From a virus: a stretch of 22,987 nt of DNA. The DNA lies in the IMG/VR virus record IMGVR_UViG_3300014720_004613, positions 1 to 22,987 of that record; one strand, 5' to 3'. The notes beneath the pieces were generated by a model. That model was given only the letters and a program-made list of their open reading frames with translations, did not search any database and had not been told where the DNA came from. Of the stretch, positions 1-6,412 are shown piece after piece (the first letter of the stretch is position 1; each line of letters starts with the position of its first letter). A program made the translations under genes and the position numbers.

Positions 1-23
1 CGAACCGACGATGTCTTTCGACG

Positions 24-40
24 GGAGGTTGGAAACCTCC
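24..40. repeat. Short hairpin at left edge
   Basis: GGAGGTT (24-30) and AACCTCC (34-40) form a perfect 7-bp stem with a 3-nt loop. It lies downstream of the thioredoxin stop on the minus strand but has no T-tract on either side, so a terminator role is unproven. The rest of 1-75 shows no supportable gene. Confidence 0.4.
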
Positions 41-75
41 TACCATACCACTAGGTGATGGCCGCAATTTGTGCC

Positions 76-390
76 TCACTCTACCAAGGCACGAAGCTTG
101 TCCTTCGAGGTGAGACCGACCACCGTTCCAGTCTTCTCACCGGACTTGAAGGCGATCACCGTGGGAACTCCCCTCACTCCCATCTTCTGGGCCGAGAGAG
201 GTGCATCATCGATGTCCACCTTGCACACCTGCGCCTTGCCAACGAGCTCCGTTGCGAGGCCTTCCACGATGGGTGTGAGCATCTTGCAGGGACCGCACCA
301 CGAGGCTGAGAAGTCTACAAGGACAGGAACATCGGAACTCCTTAGAAACTCTTCAAAGTTCTGATCGTTAAGATGGATTAAGTCGGACAT
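76..390 (-). CDS. trxA: Thioredoxin
   Basis: 104-aa protein of the usual thioredoxin length. The redox motif WCGPC is at about residues 32-36, and the conserved cis-proline region reads GVRGVPTVIAF. Thioredoxins reduce protein disulfides in the cytoplasm; phages use them as reductant for ribonucleotide reductase or, in T7, as a host-supplied polymerase processivity factor. Which applies here cannot be told. No signal peptide is visible, so it should be cytoplasmic. It is transcribed divergently from the gene at 447. On the minus strand TACAAT lies exactly 6 nt before the ATG with no Shine-Dalgarno, suggesting a leaderless mRNA. A perfect inverted repeat overlaps this promoter. Confidence 0.95.
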   Translation of the reverse strand: MSDLIHLNDQNFEEFLRSSDVPVLVDFSASWCGPCKMLTPIVEGLATELVGKAQVCKVDIDDAPLSAQKMGVRGVPTVIAFKSGEKTGTVVGLTSKDKLRALVE

Positions 391-391
391 G

Positions 392-417
392 TGTAGATTG
401 TAACCACTGAATCTACA
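392..417. promoter_or_regulatory. Inverted repeat (operator candidate) between divergent genes
   Basis: TGTAGATT (392-399) and AATCTACA (410-417) are perfect 8-bp inverted arms separated by 10 nt. The repeat overlaps the minus-strand -10 (TACAAT) of the thioredoxin gene and lies 17 nt from the -10-like octamer of the gene at 447, so a bound dimer could affect both. Confidence 0.5.
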
Positions 418-433
418 GTGTATAAAGTTCTCG

Positions 434-441
434 CATACTTA
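434..441 (+). promoter_or_regulatory. Class A -10 octamer CATACTTA
   Basis: The octamer CATACTTA ends exactly 5 nt before the ATG at 447. There is no Shine-Dalgarno and no recognisable -35. It matches the motif and spacing before the genes at 1015, 4799 and 8563. Confidence 0.6.
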
Positions 442-446
442 TCGAC

Positions 447-704
447 ATGATGAAAGAAGAAGGTCTTGTGAGAGAATTCGTTGTTGAGGCACTCAAGAGC
501 GGTAAGGTGAGTGCATCGGAGACCTACATGAAGAAAGAGATCGTACGCGAGAAGCTTCAAGCACTTGTTGTGGAAGCCGTCGCATCAGGCGAAGTCCAGA
601 GCCAGAAAGAACTGGATGAGTGGTGGAAGACCGTCGAGATGGCCACGAAGGCCTTGAAGATGGTTCCGGTCATGGCGTGGCAGTCCTCTAATAAGAAGAC
701 GTGA
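447..704 (+). CDS. Small hypothetical protein, possibly helical
   Basis: 85 aa, charged and probably alpha-helical. Two internal segments look related: VVEALKSGKVS near residue 12 and VVEAVASGEVQS near residue 41, suggesting an internal duplication. The C-terminal part (DEWWKTVEMATKALKMVP) resembles short helices I recall from other phage hypotheticals, but I cannot name the family. ATG codons occur at 447 and 450; the first fits the 5-nt spacing after the -10 octamer. It is divergent from the thioredoxin gene. Function unknown. Confidence 0.75.
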   Translation: MMKEEGLVREFVVEALKSGKVSASETYMKKEIVREKLQALVVEAVASGEVQSQKELDEWWKTVEMATKALKMVPVMAWQSSNKKT

Positions 705-764
705 AACATGTAGGCAGATTTGTCGTACATTCTTCTGAGGCCCGAAAGGGAGAAAGAAGATAAT

Positions 765-959
765 ATGTCAGAGATTCAGGAACAACCTCAGGTCGATGTT
801 GAGAAGGTCGGCTGCAGGATTGTGGACGTCCACATTTGTTTGCAACGGGCTTTTGAGGAGTTCACAGAAAGCGGCGATAATACGCTCGAAGGTTTGGCGA
901 AGAAGATACAGGAGCAGCTAAGTTCGATGCCTGTTTTCTTGATCGGTGATCAAGCATGA
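765..959 (+). CDS. Hypothetical 64-aa acidic protein
   Basis: I choose the ATG at 765 over an upstream in-frame TTG at 720, because the sequence before 765 is purine-rich (GGGAG then AAGAAG) and could act as a ribosome-binding region while the TTG has none. The product is acidic with a helical centre (CLQRAFEEF...LEGLAKKIQEQL). No family recognised. The stop is followed within 7 nt by a clear intrinsic terminator, which supports a real transcription unit ending here. Confidence 0.6.
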   Translation: MSEIQEQPQVDVEKVGCRIVDVHICLQRAFEEFTESGDNTLEGLAKKIQEQLSSMPVFLIGDQA

Positions 960-965
960 TGAATT

Positions 966-993
966 AAGGCCACTTCGGTGGCCTTTCTTCTTT
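966..993 (+). terminator. Intrinsic terminator
   Basis: AAGGCCAC (966-973), loop TTCG, GTGGCCTT (978-985), then a pyrimidine/T-rich run. This is a classic 8-bp stem with a UUCG tetraloop, directly after the stop of the 765-959 gene. Confidence 0.9.
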
Positions 994-1001
994 CTGCGTG
1001 T

Positions 1002-1009
1002 TATACTTA
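1002..1009 (+). promoter_or_regulatory. Class A -10 octamer TATACTTA
   Basis: TATACTTA ends exactly 5 nt before the ATG at 1015, just downstream of a terminator. No Shine-Dalgarno is present, so a leaderless transcript is likely. Confidence 0.65.
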
Positions 1010-1014
1010 AATTT

Positions 1015-1365
1015 ATGCGGTCGATCTTCGTTCTAATGCTCTTTATGGTCGCGTGTAGCTCATCTCCTCCACTCGATGAGTTCGAGTCGAGCAGCCAATC
1101 TTACAGCGGGCCTCCTCCAAAACCTATTGTCTGTGAGTCTCCTCGAGTTTTATGTGGGACTTTATGTGTGGACATCTCACGAGACAACATGAACTGCGGT
1201 GACTGTGATAGCGTCTGCGAGGTCTCACAAGGAGAGTTCTGTCTAGGCTATTACTGCAGAAATGTGAGGGATTACGGTTTCTATTTCGGGCCTGTCGGTC
1301 CCGTGGAATACGACGCGAGGAGAGACCTACCTCGACCACCAAGAATCGGGGAGGAAGATCGATGA
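1015..1365 (+). CDS. Cysteine-rich lipoprotein
   Basis: 116 aa. The start at 1015 is set by the -10 octamer and gives a clean lipoprotein signal peptide (MRSIFVLMLFMVAC, with a lipobox-like FMVAC ending at Cys14). The mature part has a Ser/Pro-rich linker, then a Cys module with C-G-x-x-C ... NCGxC ... C ... C spacing, like the module in the larger lipoprotein at 10270-10980. Such modules are common in Myxococcota surface proteins and are presumably disulfide-bonded outside the cytoplasm. The tail is Pro/Arg-rich. Its stop overlaps the start of the next gene (ATGA). A role at the host surface is inference. Confidence 0.8.
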   Translation: MRSIFVLMLFMVACSSSPPLDEFESSSQSYSGPPPKPIVCESPRVLCGTLCVDISRDNMNCGDCDSVCEVSQGEFCLGYYCRNVRDYGFYFGPVGPVEYDARRDLPRPPRIGEEDR

Positions 1366-1631
1366 GTATATTTAATGAGTTGTGGAAGATTGCTTCAGGA
1401 GCCTGGGTGCAGATGGCCAGGTCGCTTACGTGCTTTTTCTTAAATGCCAGATTGTCGGTGATAAACACGCAGATAGATGGCGCGAAGGCGTATATCACTG
1501 CTGTGAATGATAATTCCACGAGTTTGACGAAGAGCATCGCCGGGTACTTAGAGAGGCAACTTCCCAACTGGACTGCAGAGCGTGAGAGCCTCGAGGCTCA
1601 GCTAGAGATCAACGGTTGCAAGGAGGATTGA
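1362..1631 (+). CDS. Hypothetical 89-aa protein, helical
   Basis: The ATG overlaps the stop of the preceding lipoprotein gene (ATGA), indicating translational coupling. The protein is 89 aa with an amphipathic N-terminal region (WKIASGAWVQMARSLTCFFLNARLSVI) and a C-terminal helical, possibly coiled-coil part (SLTKSIAGYLERQLPNWTAERESLEAQLE). It could associate with the membrane. I recognise no family. It is followed by a strong Shine-Dalgarno for the PAP2-like gene, so these three genes form an operon. Confidence 0.7.
   Translation: MSIFNELWKIASGAWVQMARSLTCFFLNARLSVINTQIDGAKAYITAVNDNSTSLTKSIAGYLERQLPNWTAERESLEAQLEINGCKED
1620..1626 (+). promoter_or_regulatory. Strong Shine-Dalgarno deciding a GTG start
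   Basis: AAGGAGG, 6 nt before the GTG at 1633. It is one of the few canonical ribosome-binding sites in the left part and sits at an operon-internal gene, in contrast with the SD-less promoter-proximal genes. Confidence 0.85.
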
Positions 1632-1632
1632 A

Positions 1633-2229
1633 GTGGATTGGAGCATCTTTACAAAATGGTATACACTTTTACCTGCGGCACTTTCCGTAGGGCCGGTTTT
1701 CTCAATATTAGGAATCGATGCATTCGTGCACGAGACAATATTGAACAACGGAGGTGGAAAGAGACTCATTGACAAGAGCGAGTTGACTCGTACTCTCGAC
1801 TCTGTCGTGGTCGGTTCTCCCTTCTGGATCGCAGTTTCATCGATCTTCCTGCAACCTTTCTGGGGAGGTGGATTTCCTGTCAAGTACGTGACGCTTCTTC
1901 TCACAGGTGGTCTCCTCAAACTTCTCTACGGAAGATCGTACATCTATGACACTGCAGTTGCCGACTCGTCTCGCTGGTGGAGCCCAATCTGGGAGAGAAA
2001 GCCGAGCAACCTGTGGGACGAGATCGGGCGAATGTTCACGAAGTTTGCCTATCCTTCGGTCCACACGCTCGCGGTCGCAGGCGCAGTCCTCTTCGGGGTG
2101 CACAGTCCTGCAGCTTGGATACTATTGGCTGTAGTTGCAATGTGGTTGATTCTTGCACATCATCACTGGTTAAGCGATGTCATCTCGGCCGGTGCTCTAG
2201 TTGCTGCTGCATTTGATCTGTTAAAGTAG
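1633..2229 (+). CDS. PAP2-superfamily-like membrane phosphatase
   Basis: 198 aa, GTG start set by AAGGAGG. Several hydrophobic segments indicate a multi-pass inner-membrane protein. Motifs resemble the PAP2 (phosphatidic acid phosphatase type 2) family: a K..GR region near 96-101 (motif 1), PSVH at 141-144 in place of the usual PSGH (motif 2), and HHHWLSD at 176-182, where H178 and D182 match the H-x3-D of motif 3. PAP2 enzymes remove phosphate from lipid or soluble phosphates through a histidine intermediate. The Gly-to-Val change in motif 2 is unusual, so activity is uncertain. It is the third gene of an operon starting at 1015. Confidence 0.75.
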   Translation: MDWSIFTKWYTLLPAALSVGPVFSILGIDAFVHETILNNGGGKRLIDKSELTRTLDSVVVGSPFWIAVSSIFLQPFWGGGFPVKYVTLLLTGGLLKLLYGRSYIYDTAVADSSRWWSPIWERKPSNLWDEIGRMFTKFAYPSVHTLAVAGAVLFGVHSPAAWILLAVVAMWLILAHHHWLSDVISAGALVAAAFDLLK

Positions 2230-2256
2230 CTCCTCTGGCTCTGAGTCTTTTGTGTT

Positions 2257-2273
2257 CTGAGAAAATATCTCAG
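2257..2273. promoter_or_regulatory. Inverted repeat upstream of collar-domain gene
   Basis: CTGAGA (2257-2262) and TCTCAG (2268-2273) are perfect 6-bp arms around 5 nt, adjacent to the -10-like sequence at 2275. It may be an operator or a weak hairpin ending the upstream operon; there is no T-tract. Confidence 0.4.
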
Positions 2274-2274
2274 A

Positions 2275-2282
2275 CATAGAGT
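2275..2282 (+). promoter_or_regulatory. Class A -10-like octamer CATAGAGT
   Basis: CATAGAGT ends exactly 5 nt before the ATG at 2288. It is a weaker match to the octamer but has the same spacing and no Shine-Dalgarno. Confidence 0.4.
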
Positions 2283-2287
2283 ATCTC

Positions 2288-2926
2288 ATGCGTCTTTTTC
2301 TCGCTCGACTGATAAGATCTTTCAGATCTCTTCTTGTGGCGGGAAGGTCTCCCGGGGACAACATAAACAATGGCGTGAATGTCAACATTAACGTCTCTTT
2401 CAACCAAGAGACGCCACGTAAATTCGAGAAAAAAGACATAGTTGGTACTATAAAAATATTTGCAGGAGATGTCTATCCTGATGGTTGGCTGCCCTGCGAT
2501 GGCAGATGTCTCAAGATAAGAGAGTACGCCGACCTCTACACCATCATAGGAACGACCTACGGAGGCAACGGACGAACCACGTTTGTGTTACCAGATCTCA
2601 GAGGCAGAGTTCCCGTCGGGTCTGGGGAGGGATTCAATTTGAGCGTGAGACAGATCGGTCAGATATTCGGTGACGAGAGGGTGTCTGTCAAGATAGACAA
2701 CATGCCAATAAAAACCACCGACAACGTAGGTCAGCCTACATCCGGAAGTTTTGAACTTGTCAGAGACCCTGACGATCAAGAATACAACAGACTTGTTGTC
2801 TCGTCTGCGAAAGGGAGAAAAATGAAGTCTATGGGAGAAGGTAGACCCATAGAACTAGTTCAACCATCTTTGTGCTTAAATTATATCATCTGCTGCAGAG
2901 GAATTTACCCGGACAATGTCGACTAA
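2288..2926 (+). CDS. Phage tail collar domain protein (microcystin-dependent protein-like)
   Basis: 212 aa. Residues about 50-125 carry the collar signature: GTIKIFAGDVYPDGWLPCDG, then IGTTYGGNGRTTFVLPDLRGR and VPVGSG. The end (QPSLCLNYIICCRG) is the usual C-terminus of this family, found in short tail fibres and in proteins labelled microcystin-dependent. The N-terminal 45 residues are basic then Asn/Val-rich (NNGVNVNINVSF) and lack a clear signal peptide. A paralogue without this N-terminus lies at 8816. Probably a virion fibre or adhesin component; no other tail genes are nearby, so placement in the virion is inference. Confidence 0.9.
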   Translation: MRLFLARLIRSFRSLLVAGRSPGDNINNGVNVNINVSFNQETPRKFEKKDIVGTIKIFAGDVYPDGWLPCDGRCLKIREYADLYTIIGTTYGGNGRTTFVLPDLRGRVPVGSGEGFNLSVRQIGQIFGDERVSVKIDNMPIKTTDNVGQPTSGSFELVRDPDDQEYNRLVVSSAKGRKMKSMGEGRPIELVQPSLCLNYIICCRGIYPDNVD

Positions 2927-2937
2927 TTGTGAGTGCT

Positions 2938-2945
2938 GATAATTA
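2938..2945 (+). promoter_or_regulatory. Class A -10 octamer GATAATTA
   Basis: GATAATTA ends exactly 5 nt before the ATG at 2951. This spacing favours that ATG over the in-frame GTG at 2933, which precedes the octamer. Confidence 0.55.
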
Positions 2946-2950
2946 GTGTG

Positions 2951-3127
2951 ATGAGAGAAGCAGACGCCAGGGACCTGAGGATAAAGCTTTTGAAAATATC
3001 TGACGAGATACAGAGTCTCTCTGTAGAGTTCAGATCAAAAGAACTTCGTCACGAGCATGCTGTAGAGCTGAATCTCCTGCAGATAAAAGTCAGTGAACTT
3101 ATCGGCAAAATACGGAATGAAAAATGA
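2951..3127 (+). CDS. Small coiled-coil protein
   Basis: 58 aa from the ATG at 2951; a GTG at 2933 would add six residues but lies upstream of the predicted promoter. The whole protein is a charged helix with heptad-like hydrophobics (LRIKLLKISDEIQSLSVEFRSKEL ... LNLLQIKVSELIGKI), so a coiled coil is likely. Its stop overlaps the start of the next gene (ATGA). No family recognised. Confidence 0.65.
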   Translation: MREADARDLRIKLLKISDEIQSLSVEFRSKELRHEHAVELNLLQIKVSELIGKIRNEK

Positions 3128-3294
3128 GATGGGGTGAAGGACTTCACATCGGTGCGATGGTCGAGGTATGGAATTCAAACATTTCTGGCTGCATCATCGA
3201 AAGAGATCCTGAACATGTTCATCTGTGGAAGGTTTTCCACGAGAACGTGATCTACACAATCCACAGTTCAAAATTGAGAATACTTCAATCTTGA
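3124..3294 (+). CDS. 56-aa SH3/KOW-like small protein
   Basis: The ATG overlaps the previous stop (ATGA). The product begins MRWGEGLHIGAMVEV and ends VIYTIHSSKLRILQS: a G-x-h-V-x-V start, then W-K-V-x-H-E-N and a terminal S-x-L strand. This all-beta pattern recurs in several small genes on the right (19549, 19752, 20006, 20278, 20917) and resembles the tiny SH3-like barrels common in phages. It is one codon class below usual ORF cut-offs and would be easily missed. No function is known. Confidence 0.7.
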   Translation: MRWGEGLHIGAMVEVWNSNISGCIIERDPEHVHLWKVFHENVIYTIHSSKLRILQS

Positions 3295-3316
3295 TTCAAT
3301 TATTCTCACGATCATC

Positions 3317-3324
3317 CTTACTTA
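3317..3324 (+). promoter_or_regulatory. Class A -10 octamer CTTACTTA
   Basis: CTTACTTA ends 4 nt before the ATG at 3329. It shares the TACTTA core with other class A sites; no Shine-Dalgarno. Confidence 0.5.
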
Positions 3325-3328
3325 TTTC

Positions 3329-4321
3329 ATGCGCACTCTTCTCGCTCTCCTTGCAGCGGGATCGCTGGTCACTGGAACAGCGAGTGGAGCTACCTGCATC
3401 GGCAAGAACTGTGACCTGATTGACTTCGCTGCTCGAAGCGCAGGCCTCAGTCTCGACAGGATCCTGACAGAGATCGACAGGAATATTGTCGACCCGATCG
3501 TGGACAGCCAGAAAGGCATCGCGTCGTGGGAAGGGGGAATGCTTCAGTTCACGCCTCGCGGTTCTGAAGGCGGAGTGAAGGTGACTCTTTGGGGCGGTGG
3601 AGCCTGGAAGAGTGTGGACATCAACAGTACGATGTTCGGCGCCTCGGTCAACTTTGGATACTACACGGGAAACTCTTCTCTCGCTCTCGGTGTGGAACTA
3701 CCGATCGACAAGAAGACAGACCTCATCCTCAACGGCGCCTTCTGGTCGGGTGCCTCGGATTACGGAACGGGTCTCGCCCAAGAGAACATGAGAGAGACGA
3801 GCGGGCGCTTTGGAATCGGTCTCCGCCAAAAGTTCTACTCCGTTGGAATCGCAGACGCGTTCGTTCTTGGAGGTTTCGTGATCGGTCACCGTCAGTCCGA
3901 CATGACGCTCGGTGGAACAATGATCGCGATTAGATACCCAGGCGGACGGATCACTTGGATGGGCGAGGAGAAATATTCCGAGAAAGCCACCTATGTGTCA
4001 ACACCTGCGCTTTTGGGAGTGTCATTCAACGTACCCGGTGTGACACTGACGGTGTCTGGTGGAGGAAGTGTGATCTACCAACAAGGCCGGATCGACTTGA
4101 CCAAGTGGGGTCCCGTGGGTCCGTATGGTGGCTACTACAACGTGGGTGCCACTTCTGATCGTGATACATCAGGTTTCGCACTCGTTCCCATTGTCACTCT
4201 CGGCGCAGAGACAGGACTCGAGAGAGGCCCAAGTCTTTCGGTGAACTTTAGACCTGGGCTCAACAACTCTCCCATGGGTGGTTCGGTAGGGTTAGGATGG
4301 AAGTTTCTCGTTTCTAAGTGA
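3329..4321 (+). CDS. Outer-membrane beta-barrel-like protein with signal peptide
   Basis: 330 aa. A Sec signal peptide (MRTLLALLAAGSLVTGTASGA) is followed by a short domain with two Cys (TCIGKNCD) and then alternating Gly/aromatic strands (VKVTLWGGGAWKSVDINSTMFGASVNFGYYTG). The C-terminus GGSVGLGWKFLVSK resembles a last barrel strand, although the final aromatic is not terminal. This predicts an outer-membrane or surface barrel, so the host should be diderm. I cannot assign a named family. Expressing it during infection might alter the host surface, for example superinfection exclusion; this is speculation. Confidence 0.75.
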   Translation: MRTLLALLAAGSLVTGTASGATCIGKNCDLIDFAARSAGLSLDRILTEIDRNIVDPIVDSQKGIASWEGGMLQFTPRGSEGGVKVTLWGGGAWKSVDINSTMFGASVNFGYYTGNSSLALGVELPIDKKTDLILNGAFWSGASDYGTGLAQENMRETSGRFGIGLRQKFYSVGIADAFVLGGFVIGHRQSDMTLGGTMIAIRYPGGRITWMGEEKYSEKATYVSTPALLGVSFNVPGVTLTVSGGGSVIYQQGRIDLTKWGPVGPYGGYYNVGATSDRDTSGFALVPIVTLGAETGLERGPSLSVNFRPGLNNSPMGGSVGLGWKFLVSK

Positions 4322-4329
4322 GGTGTAAG

Positions 4330-4518
4330 ATGTTTGATGTCGGTTTAATGAAGGCATGGTTCGTTGCATTTGCTTTTGTCTCCACAGCGGGGGCTCTTCT
4401 TGGCATCCGGACGTGGTTTCGTCTTCGGACACTCGAGAAATCGGAACAGGCGAAGACACTCGACCTGTACGATCAAATCGATAAGCTGAAGATTAAAATA
4501 GACTCAATGTTCAACTGA
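4330..4518 (+). CDS. Small single-TM protein with coiled-coil tail
   Basis: 62 aa from the ATG at 4330, with AGGTG 4 nt upstream. An in-frame GTG at 4318 overlaps the previous stop (GTGA) and is an alternative start adding four residues. One hydrophobic segment (AWFVAFAFVSTAGALLGI) is followed by a charged helix (LRTLEKSEQAKTLDLYDQIDKLKIKIDSM), typical of small membrane-anchored coiled-coil proteins. Such a topology also occurs in lysis spanins, but there is no lysis context to support that. Confidence 0.65.
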   Translation: MFDVGLMKAWFVAFAFVSTAGALLGIRTWFRLRTLEKSEQAKTLDLYDQIDKLKIKIDSMFN

Positions 4519-4524
4519 GGCACA

Positions 4525-4785
4525 ATGGCACTCCTCTTCATCCTCACACTGTCCCTCGCGGTTGTCATGTTCCTTCCCTCGATACGTGACACCTTCCTGT
4601 ACCTCGTCCTGTGTGCGTTCAGTTTTCCGGTCCTCACCTTCACAGGCGGGACTCTCGGGTGGTTGGTCCTCAACTTCGTCACAGGTTTCTCTCACTGGAC
4701 GCCTGAGAGTTGGCTGAGTTCCTGTGCGTGGGTTGGGCTTCCGATCGCAGCTGCAGGTTCATGGTGGATAAGGAGATCACACTGA
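4525..4785 (+). CDS. Small multi-TM membrane protein
   Basis: 86 aa with two to three hydrophobic stretches (LLFILTLSLAVVMFLP, LYLVLCAFSFPVLTFTGGTLGWLVLNFV, WVGLPIAAAGSWWI) and a basic end (RRSH). GAGG lies 4 nt before the ATG. It starts 6 nt after the previous stop, so the two membrane genes are probably one operon. A holin-like role is possible but cannot be inferred from sequence alone. Confidence 0.65.
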   Translation: MALLFILTLSLAVVMFLPSIRDTFLYLVLCAFSFPVLTFTGGTLGWLVLNFVTGFSHWTPESWLSSCAWVGLPIAAAGSWWIRRSH

Positions 4786-4793
4786 GATACTTA
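4786..4793 (+). promoter_or_regulatory. Class A -10 octamer GATACTTA
   Basis: GATACTTA overlaps the end of the upstream stop codon and ends exactly 5 nt before the ATG at 4799. No Shine-Dalgarno. Confidence 0.65.
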
Positions 4794-4798
4794 ACGGA

Positions 4799-5641
4799 AT
4801 GAAGACACTCGCAATACTGCTCGCATCACTCCTCCTCTCGTCCCACGTCCCCGCAGGGGAATATGAGACACTCACAGGTCCAAAGGACACAGTTCGTGTG
4901 GGCACCTGGAATATCAAGCGCCTCGGTAACGGCAAGAAGAACTACGACCTCGTGGCTAAGTTGATCGAGTCGAAGTTCGATGTAGTCGCAGTCCAGGAGG
5001 TGATGACAGAGGAGGGCGTGAAAGAGATCGTCAAGAGGCTACCAGGTTGGTCCTACTCAGTGTCGGGACAGGTGGGAAAGAAGGGTTACTACGAGAGGTA
5101 CGGGATTCTCGTAAGGAACATCACGGGTCGGATCAAGAGCATGCACGTCGTACCAGATCCCACTGATGTGTGGACACGTGAGCCTGCTGTGGCATGTGTG
5201 GAGGCATCTAACGTGGACTTCTGCCTCGTCACAACCCACATCGTGTTCGGAAACAACGTAGGTCAAAGGGACAAAGAGATAGCATCGCTCGCAGGTCTCA
5301 TCGACAACCTCAGAAGGATGGACTCAGAGAAGGATTATATCCTTGTAGGTGACTTCAATCGCGCAGGAAACACACCAGGATTCGCATCCTTTCCGAAGTT
5401 TGGCTTTAAACTCATCGATGATGGAATTACCAACACTTCATTGGGTCCTACAGGATATGTTTCACCTTACGATCACGTCCTCCTCGATTCAAAGTACACA
5501 CGTGAATTGAAAGGAATCGCAGAGAGGATTGATATGGTAAAGGAGCTGTGTGGAGGTGACTTCAAGGTGTGCGCCGCGGCGGTTTCTGACCACGCACCGA
5601 TGAGATTCACTCTCGACAACAGGGGCGTCGACGACGACTGA
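4799..5641 (+). CDS. Secreted endonuclease/exonuclease/phosphatase (DNase I-like) family protein
   Basis: 280 aa with a Sec signal peptide (MKTLAILLASLLLSSHVPAG). The EEP-fold motifs occur in order: GTWNIKRLG with N38, VAVQEV with E67, TTHI with H147, VGDFNR with D185 and N187, YDHVL with D225-H226, and SDHAP with D264-H265. All expected metal and catalytic residues are present, so it should be an active Mg-dependent phosphodiesterase or phosphatase. Substrate cannot be told; extracellular or periplasmic nuclease is most likely. It could degrade external or host periplasmic DNA or recover phosphate. It converges on the barrel gene at 5642, with stops directly adjacent. Confidence 0.9.
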   Translation: MKTLAILLASLLLSSHVPAGEYETLTGPKDTVRVGTWNIKRLGNGKKNYDLVAKLIESKFDVVAVQEVMTEEGVKEIVKRLPGWSYSVSGQVGKKGYYERYGILVRNITGRIKSMHVVPDPTDVWTREPAVACVEASNVDFCLVTTHIVFGNNVGQRDKEIASLAGLIDNLRRMDSEKDYILVGDFNRAGNTPGFASFPKFGFKLIDDGITNTSLGPTGYVSPYDHVLLDSKYTRELKGIAERIDMVKELCGGDFKVCAAAVSDHAPMRFTLDNRGVDDD

Positions 5642-6205
5642 TTAGAAGCTGTACATCAACGCGAGGTTGGGCCACGGGCGGAACGAGTCGAACAAGATCC
5701 TGCTACCCTTCACCTCGAATACCATCGCGGCCGGAAGATCAATGGAGAACACGTAGTTCTCGAAGAAGTTAAACCGGAAACCCATCCCAGGTCCCGAAGC
5801 AAATCCCTTCGTCCAGGTCCTCACCTTTGTTGGATCTACGTTTGGCATGGGCAGTGGATTACCATTCTCATCCACCTTGCCTTCGATCACAGGCCAGATG
5901 TATTCTGTCGTCAGTCTGTGCCATCCCACCACACCGAATGAGAGGTAGACACTTCCATGCGCATTCCTGTCGAGCGTGTAGAGACCTGACACGCCTTCCA
6001 CCATGAATGCATTGTCCGCTGTGTAGTAAGGAAGAGCTGCAGCTTGCACACCGAATCCCGACTCCCAGTCATACCTTCCAACGAATCCTGCCCCAATAGT
6101 TGGACCAGCACCGAGTCCAATCGACCAATTGCGGAGAGGAACCTCAGCTGATGATGTTGATGAGACGAGAGACGAGAGGAGAAATACAGAGAGTGTCTTG
6201 CGCAT
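5642..6205 (-). CDS. Outer-membrane barrel-like protein with signal peptide
   Basis: 187 aa. Signal peptide MRKTLSVFLLSSLVSSTSSA is followed by strands rich in Gly and aromatics (WSIGLGAGPTIGAGFVGRYDW, GSVYLSFGVVGWHRL, GPGMGFRFNFFENYVFSIDL). It ends in LALMYSF; a C-terminal Phe is the standard outer-membrane barrel signal read by the BAM machinery. This supports a small 8-stranded barrel and a Gram-negative host. On the minus strand a TA-rich -10-like element lies 5-7 nt before the ATG with no Shine-Dalgarno. Stop codon abuts that of the EEP gene. Function unknown. Confidence 0.75.
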   Translation of the reverse strand: MRKTLSVFLLSSLVSSTSSAEVPLRNWSIGLGAGPTIGAGFVGRYDWESGFGVQAAALPYYTADNAFMVEGVSGLYTLDRNAHGSVYLSFGVVGWHRLTTEYIWPVIEGKVDENGNPLPMPNVDPTKVRTWTKGFASGPGMGFRFNFFENYVFSIDLPAAMVFEVKGSRILFDSFRPWPNLALMYSF

Positions 6206-6220
6206 GGAGAATATATTACC

Positions 6221-6373
6221 TCATTTGTCTTTGCTTATTCTACTTCTGTAAATTTCTTCTCCGTTCGAGGTGATCGACATGTAAGCAACAGTCCCGCTCA
6301 GACGTCTGAAGAAGAATTTGCTTATGAATATGACGGCGAATAGAAAAGTCCAAAAAATCATCATGAAGATCAT
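6221..6373 (-). CDS. 50-aa single-TM protein
   Basis: The minus strand reads MIFMMIFWTFLFAVIFISKF followed by FRRLSGTVAYMSITSNGEEIYRSRISKDK and a TGA at 6221-6223. One strong N-terminal membrane segment and a basic/polar tail suggest a real micro-protein. Starts at 6373, 6364 or 6361 are all possible; TATGAT lies 7 nt before the 6361 ATG, so a leaderless start there would fit. It sits between the barrel gene and the terminator of the gene at 6413, in what would otherwise be a 200-nt gap. No function known. Confidence 0.5.
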   Translation of the reverse strand: MIFMMIFWTFLFAVIFISKFFFRRLSGTVAYMSITSNGEEIYRSRISKDK

Positions 6374-6375
6374 AT

Positions 6376-6409
6376 AAAGAAGAGCGGATAAGTGTCTCCG
6401 CTCTTCTTT
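6376..6409. terminator. Long-stem intrinsic terminator, possibly bidirectional
   Basis: AAAGAAGAGCGGA (6376-6388) pairs perfectly with TCCGCTCTTCTTT (6397-6409), a 13-bp stem with an 8-nt loop. It starts 3 nt beyond the minus-strand stop of the gene at 6413-6985. The T-rich side of the stem provides U-rich ends in both directions. Confidence 0.8.
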
Positions 6410-6412
6410 CCT

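Noticed and set aside
946-1014. Upstream extension of the 1015 lipoprotein frame
   Set aside because: It runs through an intrinsic terminator and the -10 octamer; the start at 1015 gives a proper lipoprotein signal.
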